DNA from: [Clostridium] celerecrescens 18A
Lineage (GTDB): Bacteria > Bacillota > Clostridia > Lachnospirales > Lachnospiraceae
Assembly (NCBI RefSeq): GCF_002797975.1
Contig: NZ_PGET01000001.1
Coordinates: 4,824,001 to 4,888,000, forward strand
Direction of reading: 5' to 3'
DNA length: 64,000 bases
Positions 38,045 to 46,224 of this stretch are shown in pieces. The number at the start of each line of letters is the position of its first letter. Positions within the stretch are counted from its first letter, which is position 1. The translations under genes and the position numbers were made by a program. The notes below the pieces were generated by a model, which was not told the origin of the DNA, did no database searches, and was given only the letters and a program-made list of their open reading frames with translations.

Positions 38045-38095
38045 AATCGAATAACCCCTTTCTGATTAGGTGATAAATTTACTTAATTCGACATT

Positions 38096-38112
38096 TTACG
38101 AAAACGATTAAG
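38096..38112. promoter_or_regulatory. LacI-type operator, phosphorylase side
   Basis: TTACGAAAACGATTAAG, identical to the copy at 38303. It lies between the phosphorylase start and its presumed promoter. Confidence 0.75.
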
Positions 38113-38269
38113 ATCAGAATTAGGGAGATATAGGGCCATAATAACTCATTAATTTTTAAATTACAATAGGTATTTATAAAAATAAATAGTACCATTCCTA
38201 TGCTTTGGTAATATTACATAAAATAAATTACAAAAAACTATATAAACTAGATAAAAAAACAAAAATATA

Positions 38270-38298
38270 TTGCTTTTTCCTTTGGAAAGGAGTATATT
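38270..38298 (+). promoter_or_regulatory. Sigma-A promoter of the cellobiose lacI gene
   Basis: TTGCTT (38270-38275), 17 bases, TATATT (38293-38298). The start point would fall at the left edge of the operator at 38303, so the regulator should repress itself. Confidence 0.75.
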
Positions 38299-38302
38299 GA
38301 GG

Positions 38303-38319
38303 TTACGAAAACGATTAAG
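38303..38319. promoter_or_regulatory. LacI-type operator, regulator side
   Basis: Second exact copy of TTACGAAAACGATTAAG, 207 bases from the first, overlapping the start point of the lacI promoter. Confidence 0.75.
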
Positions 38320-38335
38320 TAAAAGGAAGAGACAT

Positions 38336-39352
38336 ATGATTTCAATGAAGGAACTGGCACAGCACTGTGGAGTATCTGTTGCCACAGTAAGCAAAGCACT
38401 TAATGACCAGAATGACATCGGGGAGAGTACAAAAACCAGGATCAAAGAAGCAGCGGTAGAGCTGGGATATTATCCTAACGCAGCTGCAAGGTCTTTAAAG
38501 ACAAACAGAAGCTACAACATCGGCGTTTTATTTGTTGACGAGGCCAACAGCGGCCTGACTCATGAGTATTTTGCAGCGGTACTGGAAGCCTTTAAGGTCG
38601 AAGCGGAGAAACAGGGGTATGATATCACGTTTATCAATAGCCAGATAGGAACGAAGAAAGTCTCCTATTATGATCATTGTAAATACAGAAATGTGGACGG
38701 CGTGGTAATCGCCTGCGTAAATTTTGATAACCCGGAGGTGATCGACCTTTTGGGTGGAGATATTCCAGTAGTTACCATTGACCATATCCACGAAAACTGT
38801 TCCTCGGTTTTGTCCGATAACATTAAGGGAATCCAGTCCCTGATGCAATATATTTATGAAAATGGTCACAGAAAGATCGCATACATCCACGGGCAGATAA
38901 ATACAGCCGTTACAAAGGCAAGACTTACAAGCTTTTACCGGTTTTTGGAGAGTCACGATCTGTATATTGCGGACAATTATGTATTGGAGGCAGATTATCT
39001 GGATGTCAGCCAGGCCATGGCATACACCAGGGAACTGCTGGACAGAAAGGACCCCCCTACCTGTATTTTATACCCGGACGATACGGCATTGATCGGCGGG
39101 TTAAATGAAATACGTGCGAGAAACTTAAAGGTTCCGGAGGATATCTCCATTGCCGGATATGATGGCAGCCGGATCTCGCAGCTATTGAATCCCAAACTGA
39201 CCACCATACACCAGGATACGGCCACCATCGGTATGCAGGCCGCTAAAAAATTAATAAGCTCCATCGAAAAACCCAAGACAACTTTTACAGAACAGATCAT
39301 TGTGGAAGGAGAGCTGTTAAAAGGGGAATCGGTTGGAAAAGCAACTATATAA
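38336..39352 (+). CDS. LacI-family regulator of the cellobiose locus
   Basis: Helix-turn-helix MKELAQHCGVSVATVSKALN near the N-terminus, followed by the hinge and a sugar-binding-type sensor domain. It probably represses the phosphorylase, importer and beta-glucosidase genes until a cello-oligosaccharide binds. The start is ATG 38336 with GGAAGAG upstream; ATG 38345 is a close alternative. The two identical 17-bp operators on either side support local control. Confidence 0.92.
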   Translation: MISMKELAQHCGVSVATVSKALNDQNDIGESTKTRIKEAAVELGYYPNAAARSLKTNRSYNIGVLFVDEANSGLTHEYFAAVLEAFKVEAEKQGYDITFINSQIGTKKVSYYDHCKYRNVDGVVIACVNFDNPEVIDLLGGDIPVVTIDHIHENCSSVLSDNIKGIQSLMQYIYENGHRKIAYIHGQINTAVTKARLTSFYRFLESHDLYIADNYVLEADYLDVSQAMAYTRELLDRKDPPTCILYPDDTALIGGLNEIRARNLKVPEDISIAGYDGSRISQLLNPKLTTIHQDTATIGMQAAKKLISSIEKPKTTFTEQIIVEGELLKGESVGKATI

Positions 39353-39384
39353 TGATAGTTCATATCAGAAAAGGAGAGGGTAAT

Positions 39385-40797
39385 ATGAGGAAGAAAGTAG
39401 TAAGCGGATTGCTGTGTGCAGCAATGGCGGCATCACTGATCGGAGGCTGCAGTTCCAAGAACACTCAGGATACTCAGAGCGGAAGCGGAACTGCTGAGGT
39501 CACCAGTAAGGAAGCAACGGAAGCAACGGAAGAAAAGGGGGCTGACAGTACAGAAGGAAAAGTCGTGAATATCTATGTCTGGAATGATGAATTCAAGGCA
39601 AGATATGAGGACTATTATGCTTCCAAGCTGCCGGCAGGGTATACGGTGAACTTTATAACAACCCCCAGTGAAAACAATGCGTATCAGAATGCTCTTGATG
39701 AAGCTCTGTTAAATCAGGCTGATGCAAAAGCAGATGATAAAGTTGATATGTTTCTGGTAGAGGCAGATTATATTTTGAAATATGTGAATTCCGACAGTAC
39801 CATTAATTTGAAGGATATCGGCATTACGGATCAGGATATGTCCAAACAATATAACTATACCAAGGAGATCGCCCAGGATGCAAGCGGTGCGCAGAAGGGA
39901 ATTTCCTGGCAGGGCTGCCCTGGACTCTATATTTACCGCCGTTCCATTGCAAAGGCTGTGCTTGGAACCGACGATCCGGCAGAAGTCCAGAAGGCAATCA
40001 ATGATTGGGATTCCTTTGACAAGACTGCGGAAAAGATGAAAGAAAAAGGGTATTATATGGTATCCGGTTTTGATGACACCTATCGTACCTTTTCCAATAA
40101 TGTTTCCGCTCCCTGGGTTGATGGAACTAAGGTTGTCATTGATCCTAACATGGAAAAATGGGTGGAGCAGACAAAAGATTTTACGGATAAGGGATATAAC
40201 CAGAAGACTATCCTTTGGGCAGCAGAATGGGCGGCTGGCCAGGGACCGGAAGGAAAAGTATTCGGCTACTTCATGCCTGCATGGGGTGTGGACTTCGTTA
40301 TGGCAGGAAATTCGCTTGAAAAAGCAGAAGCGGATGGAGGAAAACAGGAAGTAGGAAATGGCTGTTATGGTGACTGGGCGGCAACCATTGGCCCGGAGTC
40401 CTATAACTGGGGCGGAACCTGGATTTGTGCTGCTAACGGAACCGATAATGCGGAAATTGTAGCGGATATTATGAGAACCATTTGCTGTGATGATGCAACG
40501 ATGAAAAAGATCGTAGAAGAAAAGAATGACTTTGTCAATAACAAGACAGTTATGGAAGAATTGGCAAAGAGTGATTATAAGTCTCAGTTCCTTGGAGGGC
40601 AGAATCCGCTTCAGATGTACTGCGATGCAGCTGAAAAGATTGATATGAGTAAAATCTCTCCTTATGACCAGGGCCTTAATGAAGAATTCCAGACTGCAAT
40701 GCATGATTACTTTAACGGGGCTGTTGACAAAGATACGGCACTGAAGAATTTTTACACAGCAATTACTGAAAAGTACCCGGAATTAAAGACAGAATAG
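39385..40797 (+). CDS. Sugar-binding lipoprotein of ABC importer (cellobiose locus)
   Basis: Binds the sugar, probably cellobiose or cello-oligosaccharides judging from its neighbours. Lipobox IGGC, Thr/Glu-rich linker, then a family-1 binding fold of about 430 residues starting VNIYVWNDEF. The start at 39385 has AAGGAGAG upstream. A 9-bp stem-loop follows the stop. Confidence 0.88.
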   Translation: MRKKVVSGLLCAAMAASLIGGCSSKNTQDTQSGSGTAEVTSKEATEATEEKGADSTEGKVVNIYVWNDEFKARYEDYYASKLPAGYTVNFITTPSENNAYQNALDEALLNQADAKADDKVDMFLVEADYILKYVNSDSTINLKDIGITDQDMSKQYNYTKEIAQDASGAQKGISWQGCPGLYIYRRSIAKAVLGTDDPAEVQKAINDWDSFDKTAEKMKEKGYYMVSGFDDTYRTFSNNVSAPWVDGTKVVIDPNMEKWVEQTKDFTDKGYNQKTILWAAEWAAGQGPEGKVFGYFMPAWGVDFVMAGNSLEKAEADGGKQEVGNGCYGDWAATIGPESYNWGGTWICAANGTDNAEIVADIMRTICCDDATMKKIVEEKNDFVNNKTVMEELAKSDYKSQFLGGQNPLQMYCDAAEKIDMSKISPYDQGLNEEFQTAMHDYFNGAVDKDTALKNFYTAITEKYPELKTE

Positions 40798-40807
40798 TTA
40801 TAAGCTG

Positions 40808-40830
40808 CAGGGCGGGGGTATCCCGCCCTG
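40808..40830 (+). other. Intercistronic stem-loop
   Basis: CAGGGCGGG-GGTAT-CCCGCCCTG without a T run, between the binding-protein and first permease genes. It probably stabilises the upstream mRNA end so that the binding protein is made in excess. Confidence 0.6.
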
Positions 40831-40850
40831 TATAAACAGGAGGTTTTGCA

Positions 40851-41783
40851 ATGGTAAAAGAAAAGAAGGCAAAGACCAGAAAAAAAATCAGCTATGCGAA
40901 ATGGGGATATATTTTTCTGATACCATTTTTTGCCGCTTATTTGATATTCTCCTTTATCCCCCTGGTAAATACTTTTTATAACAGCCTGTTTGAAAATTAT
41001 CGTTCCGGATTGACGCAGATCGGTCCTAACTTTGTTGGACTGCAAAATTACGTATCAATTTTTCAAAGTGACTTACTTAAGTATCTGGGCAATACCATGA
41101 TTCTTTGGATCATCGGCTTTATTCCCCAGATTGTGATTTCGTTGATTCTGGCAGTCTGGTTTGCAGATTTCAGGCTGAGGTTAAAAGGTAGCACTTTCTT
41201 TAAGACCATTATCTATATGCCAAATGTCATAATGGCGGCTTCTTTTGCCATGCTGTTTTTTGCTCTGTTCTCCGATGACGGTCCTATGAATAACCTGCTT
41301 ATCAACCTTGGGGTTTTAAACAGCCCGTTCCGTTTCCTGGCTACTGTCTGGGGAACCAGGGGTCTGATCGGGCTCATGAACTTTATGATGTGGTTCGGAA
41401 ATACAACGATTCTTTTGATGGCTGCGATTCTTGGTGTGGATGCATCTTTATTTGAAGCAGCTTCCATTGATGGAGCAAAATCTCTGCAGATATTCACAAA
41501 GATAACCATGCCCACCATTAAGCCTATTTTTATTTATGTCCTGATCACTTCCCTGATCGGCGGCCTGCAGATGTTTGATGTTCCTCAGGTACTGACAAAT
41601 GCAAAGGGGAGTCCGGACAGAACCAGTACTACCCTTATAATGTTTTTGAATAACCATCTCTACAGTAAAAATTATGGCATGGCAGGTGCCTTATCGGTAA
41701 TACTCTTTGTCATTACGGCAGCACTCAGTCTGGTAGTATTCTTTGTACTGACCGGTGCAGGGAAAAAGAGAGGAGGAAAGTAA
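40851..41783 (+). CDS. Sugar ABC transporter permease (cellobiose locus, first)
   Basis: Six-helix membrane subunit. The contact loop reads FEAASIDGAKSLQIFTKITMP. AGGAGG lies upstream of the ATG. The stop overlaps the next ATG by one base (TAATG). No ATPase gene is found in the cluster, so a shared MsmX/MsmK-type ATPase from elsewhere is implied. Confidence 0.9.
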   Translation: MVKEKKAKTRKKISYAKWGYIFLIPFFAAYLIFSFIPLVNTFYNSLFENYRSGLTQIGPNFVGLQNYVSIFQSDLLKYLGNTMILWIIGFIPQIVISLILAVWFADFRLRLKGSTFFKTIIYMPNVIMAASFAMLFFALFSDDGPMNNLLINLGVLNSPFRFLATVWGTRGLIGLMNFMMWFGNTTILLMAAILGVDASLFEAASIDGAKSLQIFTKITMPTIKPIFIYVLITSLIGGLQMFDVPQVLTNAKGSPDRTSTTLIMFLNNHLYSKNYGMAGALSVILFVITAALSLVVFFVLTGAGKKRGGK

Positions 41784-42622
41784 TGGGCAAGTTGATGAAT
41801 ATAAAGAAGGCCGTTGCGTATGTGTTTTTGTCACTATTGGCATTTTTATGCCTCTTCTTCTTTTATTGCCTGATCATAAATGCAACCAGGTCTCACCCGG
41901 AGATTTCAAAAGGATTTTCCTTTCTTCCGGGTAAGTCCTTTGGTTCTAATTTGTATAACGTACTTCATAATAAGAATCTTCCGGTGGTCTATGGGATCGT
42001 CAACAGTCTTCTGATCGCAGGCAGCTCTGCGGCGCTTGCAGTATATGTTTCAGCTTTGACTGCTTACGCCATCCATGCTTATGAATTCAGGCTGCGAAAT
42101 ATAGTTTATCTGTTTATCGTTCTGATTATGATGATTCCCAATCAGGTGACGACACTTGGTTTTTTAAGACTGATCAGCAAAATGGGGCTTATGGACAGTT
42201 TTGTTCCCCTAATCCTTCCTTCCATGGCTGCTCCGGTGGTGTTTTATTTCATGGTTTCATATTTTGAGAGTAATCTTCCCCTTGAGATTATCGAATCGGC
42301 AAGAATTGACGGATCCCATGAATTCTACACCTTTAATACGATTGTAATTCCCATTGTTAAGCCGGCACTTGCGGTACAGGGTATCTTTGCATTCGTGGCT
42401 TCCTGGAATAATTACTTTGTCCCCTCTTTGGTGCTGAAATCCAATGCCAAAAAGACATTGCCGATCCTGATTGCACAGCTTCGGAGTGCCGATTTCCTGA
42501 AGTTTGACATGGGGCAGGTTTATATGCTGATTACCATAGCAATTGTACCTGTGGCGATTATTTATTTATGTTTATCTAAATTTATTATCGGCGGTGTGAC
42601 TGCCGGCAGCGTGAAAGGATAA
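41783..42622 (+). CDS. Sugar ABC transporter permease (cellobiose locus, second)
   Basis: Second six-helix subunit with the loop ESARIDGSHEFYTFNTIVIP and the family end GGVTAGSVKG. It is coupled to the first permease by overlapping stop and start, and it ends four bases before the beta-glucosidase gene. Confidence 0.9.
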   Translation: MGKLMNIKKAVAYVFLSLLAFLCLFFFYCLIINATRSHPEISKGFSFLPGKSFGSNLYNVLHNKNLPVVYGIVNSLLIAGSSAALAVYVSALTAYAIHAYEFRLRNIVYLFIVLIMMIPNQVTTLGFLRLISKMGLMDSFVPLILPSMAAPVVFYFMVSYFESNLPLEIIESARIDGSHEFYTFNTIVIPIVKPALAVQGIFAFVASWNNYFVPSLVLKSNAKKTLPILIAQLRSADFLKFDMGQVYMLITIAIVPVAIIYLCLSKFIIGGVTAGSVKG

Positions 42623-42626
42623 AGAG

Positions 42627-43976
42627 ATGAATTTCAAAAAGGACTTTATATGGGGGACTGCTACTTCCTCGTATCAGATTGAGGGAGGCGCACAGGAAGA
42701 CGGCAAAGGTCTTTCCATCTGGGATGTATTTGCCCGGGAGGAGGGGAGGATCTTTGAGGGACATACCGGTGAGCGGGCCTGTGATCATTACCACCGCATG
42801 AAAGAGGATATAGCTCTGCTGGGAGAATTGGGAGTAAAAGCATACCGGTTCTCTATTTCCTGGCCCAGGATTTTTCCAAAGGGCTGTGGTTCGTTAAATA
42901 AAAAAGGGTTAAAGTTTTATTCCGATTTAGTGGATGAATTGCTGAAATACGGAATCACGCCTTATGTGACCCTTTATCATTGGGATTATCCAAATGAACT
43001 GGAAATGCAGGGCGGCTGGCTGAATCCGGCAAGTCCGGAATGGTTTGCCTCTTATACGGAAGCCGTGGTAAAAGCATTGGGAGACCGTGTAAAGCATTTC
43101 TTCACATTCAATGAACCTCAGATATTTACATGGCTTGGATATGACAAATGCATCCATGCTCCCGGTATCAGATACCCGGTGGAAAGAATCCTTATCATGT
43201 GTCGTCATATTGCGCTGGCTCATGGTAGGGCGGTGCAGGAGATAAGGAAATGGGTACCGGACAGCAGGGTTGGTTATGCGCCTACCTGCGGCAATGCCTA
43301 TTGGCCTGTTGATGAAACGGCTGAATTGATCATAGCCGCCAGAAGGCTTCAGAATTCTTTTGGGAAAGAAGATTGGATTTACTCTTCTGCATTCTGGAAT
43401 GAACTGTTTTTAAAAGGAATATTTCATGACAAATGCAAAGATCTGTTTGGTACTCTGCTCCCGGTTATAACGGAAGAAGAACAAACACTCATAAGCCAGC
43501 CTCTGGATTTTTGCGGGATGAATCTATATCAGGGAACCTCAGTAAATCTTGACAGCCAGGGAACCCTTTTGCTTGGAAAGCTCCCGGCCGGACATGGAAA
43601 GACCGGAATGGGGTGGCCGATCACGCCAAAGGCCATGTACTGGGCGGTCCGCAATTTTTATGAGACCTATCGCCTTCCTGTGATTATTACGGAAAATGGT
43701 ATGTCTGCTCTTGATGTGGTTTCCCTGGATGGGGGCGTTCATGACCCTGGCCGGATTGATTACCTTAAGCGTTATCTGACAGAGCTGGAGCGGGCAATTG
43801 CTGATGGTGCGGATGTCACTGGGTATTTCCTTTGGAGTTTTTTAGATAACTTTGAATGGGAAAAAGGGTATGACGACAGATTCGGAATTGTTTTCGTAGA
43901 TTATGAAAGCCAGACCAGGATTCCCAAGGACAGTTTTTATTGGTACCGGGATCTAATAAAGGAAACAGTTCTATAA
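42627..43976 (+). CDS. GH1 beta-glucosidase
   Basis: Hydrolyses beta-glucosides such as cellobiose in the cytoplasm. No signal peptide is present. The acid/base Glu is about 163 in FTFNEPQ and the nucleophile Glu about 356 in IITENGMS. The N-terminal FIWGTATSSYQIEGG is the GH1 signature. At 449 aa it is normal. A phospho-binding residue pattern was not checked, but pairing with an ABC importer rather than a PTS points to unphosphorylated sugar. A strong terminator overlaps its stop codon. Confidence 0.94.
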   Translation: MNFKKDFIWGTATSSYQIEGGAQEDGKGLSIWDVFAREEGRIFEGHTGERACDHYHRMKEDIALLGELGVKAYRFSISWPRIFPKGCGSLNKKGLKFYSDLVDELLKYGITPYVTLYHWDYPNELEMQGGWLNPASPEWFASYTEAVVKALGDRVKHFFTFNEPQIFTWLGYDKCIHAPGIRYPVERILIMCRHIALAHGRAVQEIRKWVPDSRVGYAPTCGNAYWPVDETAELIIAARRLQNSFGKEDWIYSSAFWNELFLKGIFHDKCKDLFGTLLPVITEEEQTLISQPLDFCGMNLYQGTSVNLDSQGTLLLGKLPAGHGKTGMGWPITPKAMYWAVRNFYETYRLPVIITENGMSALDVVSLDGGVHDPGRIDYLKRYLTELERAIADGADVTGYFLWSFLDNFEWEKGYDDRFGIVFVDYESQTRIPKDSFYWYRDLIKETVL

Positions 43977-44031
43977 TAATACAAACAAAGTGCGGTTCCT
44001 GGATTTGGAACCGCACTTTGTTTGTATTATT
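43975..44031. terminator. Very long bidirectional terminator hairpin
   Basis: Perfect 25-bp stem (43975-43999 with 44007-44031) around the 7-base loop TGGATTT. Its left arm includes two bases of the beta-glucosidase stop codon. It separates two converging genes. Confidence 0.85.
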
Positions 44032-44057
44032 GTTATTTACTTATCATACGGGACAGC

Positions 44058-44771
44058 TTAAGATTCTGTCTGATCCACTGCCTGTCCGTCTGGTGTTTCC
44101 TCTTCTTCAATGCTTTCGCCCTGGGGGGTAAAGGTTACGTGGAGCTCATTTCCGATATTGTCTTTGGCAGTGATATTTAAATTGTCCTTTTTAAGCTCAA
44201 AGGTCACACGTCCTGTACTCCGGTCTATGGACAGAGGTGCAATATCCTGGTTGTCCTCATCACAGCCGAAAATGGAGGAATAATCCACGCCGGACTGACT
44301 GTCTTCCAAGCGGAAGGAAAGAACTCCGTTTTCCAATACGTTATCCTTAATGACTGGAGGTGTGTCATCTAAAACATCCACCTGCTCATCGATAACGGTC
44401 TTCATTTTATTAAAGCATGTAAGCTTTACTGTAAGAGTTCCGTTGCTTTTAAGGACTGCAGAATAGGTCTTAAGGCCAGTTTTCGTCATCTCAACGGGTG
44501 AACCGTTTAAAGACGCCTCCATGCTATTCACGGGAAGCAGGGATTTGATCTTAAGCTCCATGGTTGTGGATTTATAATCGCTGCTTTCACCGATAGTAAT
44601 CTCGCCCTTTGGTCTGGAAGTCACCAGAAAAAAGATCAGGCCATTAATTACGATGAAAGGAAGCACATAAAACAGAAGGACCGATAGAAAACCGTTTCTC
44701 CCTGCATCATTTCTGTTGCCGGAGCGCGTATTTCTGCGGTTTGGTCTGACTTGATTGTTATATTGGTTCAT
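44058..44771 (-). CDS. Membrane-anchored hypothetical protein
   Basis: I do not recognise a named family. The first 30 residues are Asn/Arg-rich and cytoplasmic (MNQYNNQVRPNRRNTRSGN). One membrane helix follows (about 29-50). The rest, about 180 residues, is predicted outside and beta-rich. It has a DDTPPVIKDN segment like those at bacterial Ig-like domain borders, and an acidic tail. A GGAGG-type site precedes the ATG. A role at the cell or spore surface is possible but unproven. Confidence 0.7.
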   Translation of the reverse strand: MNQYNNQVRPNRRNTRSGNRNDAGRNGFLSVLLFYVLPFIVINGLIFFLVTSRPKGEITIGESSDYKSTTMELKIKSLLPVNSMEASLNGSPVEMTKTGLKTYSAVLKSNGTLTVKLTCFNKMKTVIDEQVDVLDDTPPVIKDNVLENGVLSFRLEDSQSGVDYSSIFGCDEDNQDIAPLSIDRSTGRVTFELKKDNLNITAKDNIGNELHVTFTPQGESIEEEETPDGQAVDQTES

Positions 44772-45191
44772 ACTGATTCCTTTTCCTCCTGATGGTTTTT
44801 ACGACTATAAGCATATCAGAAAATGATGGATCTTACAAGATTATCTATTAAATCGTAATAATTTAATTTATTCTTACAAAATGCCGTATTTATGCGTGTT
44901 TCAGGAGTATTACTTTCTCATCTGACTGCACCTTTGCTAATGTAGTAATCCTAAAGCTTGTCCACCTGTACATCGTAACAGAACTGGTAAGTAACAAGGG
45001 TCAGGCGTCAGGCGGTATTACCTGGATCAGGAAGGTAAGATGGTTACGGAGCTGGCGACGCTCACACCGGATCAGGACGGGGCACTGGAGTTTCCGGGGC
45101 TGGCGGTGTAAGATTTCAACAGCATTATTGTTCACATCTTGTCTGGGCGTCCCATATAATAACATATAAAATTAATAAAAGAGGTATCATT
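44772..45191. other. Gap with a cell-wall-binding-repeat remnant
   Basis: No intact gene. The stretch 45022-45111 reads on the plus strand as RYYLDQEGKMVTELATLTPD and on to a stop at 45109. That resembles the last choline/cell-wall-binding repeat of a surface protein; an in-frame stop lies just before it. A sporulation-type promoter for the next gene starts near 45133. Confidence 0.45.
45133..45161 (+). promoter_or_regulatory. Sigma-K-like promoter, copy 1
   Basis: AC at about 45134, a 17-base spacer and CATATAATA (45153-45161), matching the sigma-K pattern AC / CATAnnnTA. Almost the same sequence stands before the Cys-rich repeat protein at 45713. Confidence 0.6.
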
Positions 45192-45395
45192 ATGAGTTGT
45201 TTTTGGGGTGGCTGTAACAATAATTGCAGATGCAATTGTAACAATAGATGTAATTGCAATAATAGATGTGAAGAAGTAAAAGATGTATGTGAAGAGGAGC
45301 GGAGAGAAGCATATTGTGCAGGCTTTCGGGATGGCTGTAATGATCCATGCTGCCATCATCATCACCATCATCATCATAGCGATTCGGATTGCTAA
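45192..45395 (+). CDS. Small Cys/Asn/His-rich protein with natural His8 tract
   Basis: A 67-aa protein, unknown family. It opens MSCFWGGC, then has repeats NCRCNCNNRCNCNNRC. A charged helix with EAYCAGFRDGCNDPCC follows, and it ends with eight His and SDSDC. Thirteen or so Cys and the His run suggest metal binding or cross-linking. AGAGG lies before the ATG, and a sigma-K-like promoter stands 30 bases upstream. The EAYxxGFxDGC motif is shared with the next gene, so both probably belong to one spore-coat-like family. Confidence 0.75.
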   Translation: MSCFWGGCNNNCRCNCNNRCNCNNRCEEVKDVCEEERREAYCAGFRDGCNDPCCHHHHHHHHSDSDC

Positions 45396-45456
45396 TATAA
45401 TAAGGTTGGCGGGTATCCGGTTATTTGTACTGATCCCCCAATATTGGATAGTATTA

Positions 45457-45595
45457 TCAAGCAACCTCTTGGGACTGAGTTCTGTATTGTACAGGACTCA
45501 GTCCTTTTAAGTTACTTATGCCGAAGAAATTCTCCATCACCGAATTGTCCAGGCAATTTCCTTTTCTGGACATACTCTGCCTGTTCCTTTTTTAA
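45457..45595 (-). mobile_element. IS3-family (IS150-like) transposase C-terminal remnant
   Basis: Reading the minus strand in one frame gives KRNRQSMSRKGNCLDNSVMENFFGI, quoted here only by its key blocks SMSRKGN, DNSVMENFFG, then KGLSPVQYRTQS and a stop at 45457. This is the end of an IS150-type OrfB. The roughly 35-45 residues that normally separate FFG from the SPVQYR block are missing, in frame. No other transposase part or terminal repeat is clear, so it is a fossil. Its last codons form a GGACTGAGT / ACTCAGTCC hairpin with TTTT on the plus strand (45472-45508). Confidence 0.72.
45472..45508 (+). terminator. Terminator for the His8 gene, borrowed from the IS remnant
   Basis: GGACTGAGT (45472-45480) pairs with ACTCAGTCC (45496-45504), then TTTT. 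It sits inside the transposase remnant and would end the upstream small gene. Confidence 0.5.
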
Positions 45596-45712
45596 AATTA
45601 TTCTCCATTCGCTGTATTTGTACTTTCGTAATCAAATCTTCCTGCACTTCATGCTTTAGTTGTTTCGGTGGCCTGGGATTGGAGGAGTAAAAGATGGGTG
45701 GCATTGCACATA

Positions 45713-45741
45713 CACACCTTGTCTACCTGTCCCATATAATA
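45713..45741 (+). promoter_or_regulatory. Sigma-K-like promoter, copy 2
   Basis: Aligned with 45133-45161 without gaps, it shares CACA, CTTGTCT and GTCCCATATAATA. The -10 is CATATAATA (45733-45741) with AC 17 bases upstream. Confidence 0.6.
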
Positions 45742-45771
45742 TTATGTAGTACGATAGGAAAGGAGTCAAAT

Positions 45772-46161
45772 ATGAGTAGCAATACTGTTAAATGTAGCTG
45801 CAAATGTTCTGAAAAGTACGAGCCCAAACGTGAATGTGAATGCAAACCAAAACGCGAATGTGAATGCAAACCCAAACGCGAATGTGAATGCAAACCCAAA
45901 CGCGAATGTGAATGCAAACCCAAACGCGAATGTGAATATAAACCTAAATGCGAATGTGAAAAAAAAGAATGCGAATGCGAACGCGATCATGGTAAGGACT
46001 TTGAATGGTTCGAAAAAGCATTAAAAGAAGCTTACTGGAGAGGCTTTAAAGACGGTTGCAGAAAATGCAGACGGAAAGAAAATGAATGTGACGAAAGTGA
46101 AAAGTACGATGAGTATGAAGAGTATGAAGAGTATGAAGATTACGATGAGTATGAAAAATAG
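45772..46161 (+). CDS. Cys-rich repeat protein (KRECECKP repeats), spore-coat-like
   Basis: A 129-aa protein. Residues about 17-65 are a tandem 8-residue repeat with the core KRECEC (five perfect, one with Tyr for Cys). Then comes the segment [19 protein letters not shown], and last an acidic Glu/Tyr/Asp tail. The alternation of basic-Cys repeat and acidic tail suggests self-assembly and disulfide cross-linking. The start is ATG 45772 with AAGGAG upstream; an open frame from 45694 lies over the promoter. The EAYxxGFxDGC motif links it to the His8 protein. A terminator follows. Confidence 0.75.
   Translation: MSSNTVKCSCKCSEKYEPKRECECKPKRECECKPKRECECKPKRECECKPKRECEYKPKCECEKKECECERDHGKDFEWFEKALKEAYWRGFKDGCRKCRRKENECDESEKYDEYEEYEEYEDYDEYEK
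45823..45957 (+). repeat. In-frame 24-bp tandem repeat
   Basis: About five and a half copies of a 24-base unit encoding KPKRECEC. Inner copies are identical at DNA level, so copy number changes by slippage or unequal exchange are likely. Confidence 0.8.
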
Positions 46162-46170
46162 TCACTGATA

Positions 46171-46202
46171 AAAGCGGGCTTCGTTATTTCGGGCCCGCTT
46201 TT
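46171..46202. terminator. Terminator after the Cys-rich repeat gene
   Basis: AAAGCGGGC (46171-46179) pairs with GCCCGCTTT (46193-46201), flanked by A and T runs, so it may serve both converging genes. Confidence 0.8.
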
Positions 46203-46224
46203 AAAAAGTTCTTTGTATGGACAT

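Noticed and set aside
39709..40704. Long antisense open frame (331 codons) on the minus strand
   Set aside because: It lies wholly inside the sugar-binding-protein gene, has no ribosome binding site and no family features; it is a codon-bias shadow.
45283..45510. Alternative 75-codon frame over the His8 gene
   Set aside because: It lacks a ribosome binding site and overlaps the better supported Cys/His-rich frame, which has promoter, site and shared motif.
45823..45957. CRISPR-like regular 24-bp repeats
   Set aside because: The repeats are contiguous, without spacers, and keep the reading frame of a Cys-rich protein; no cas genes nearby.
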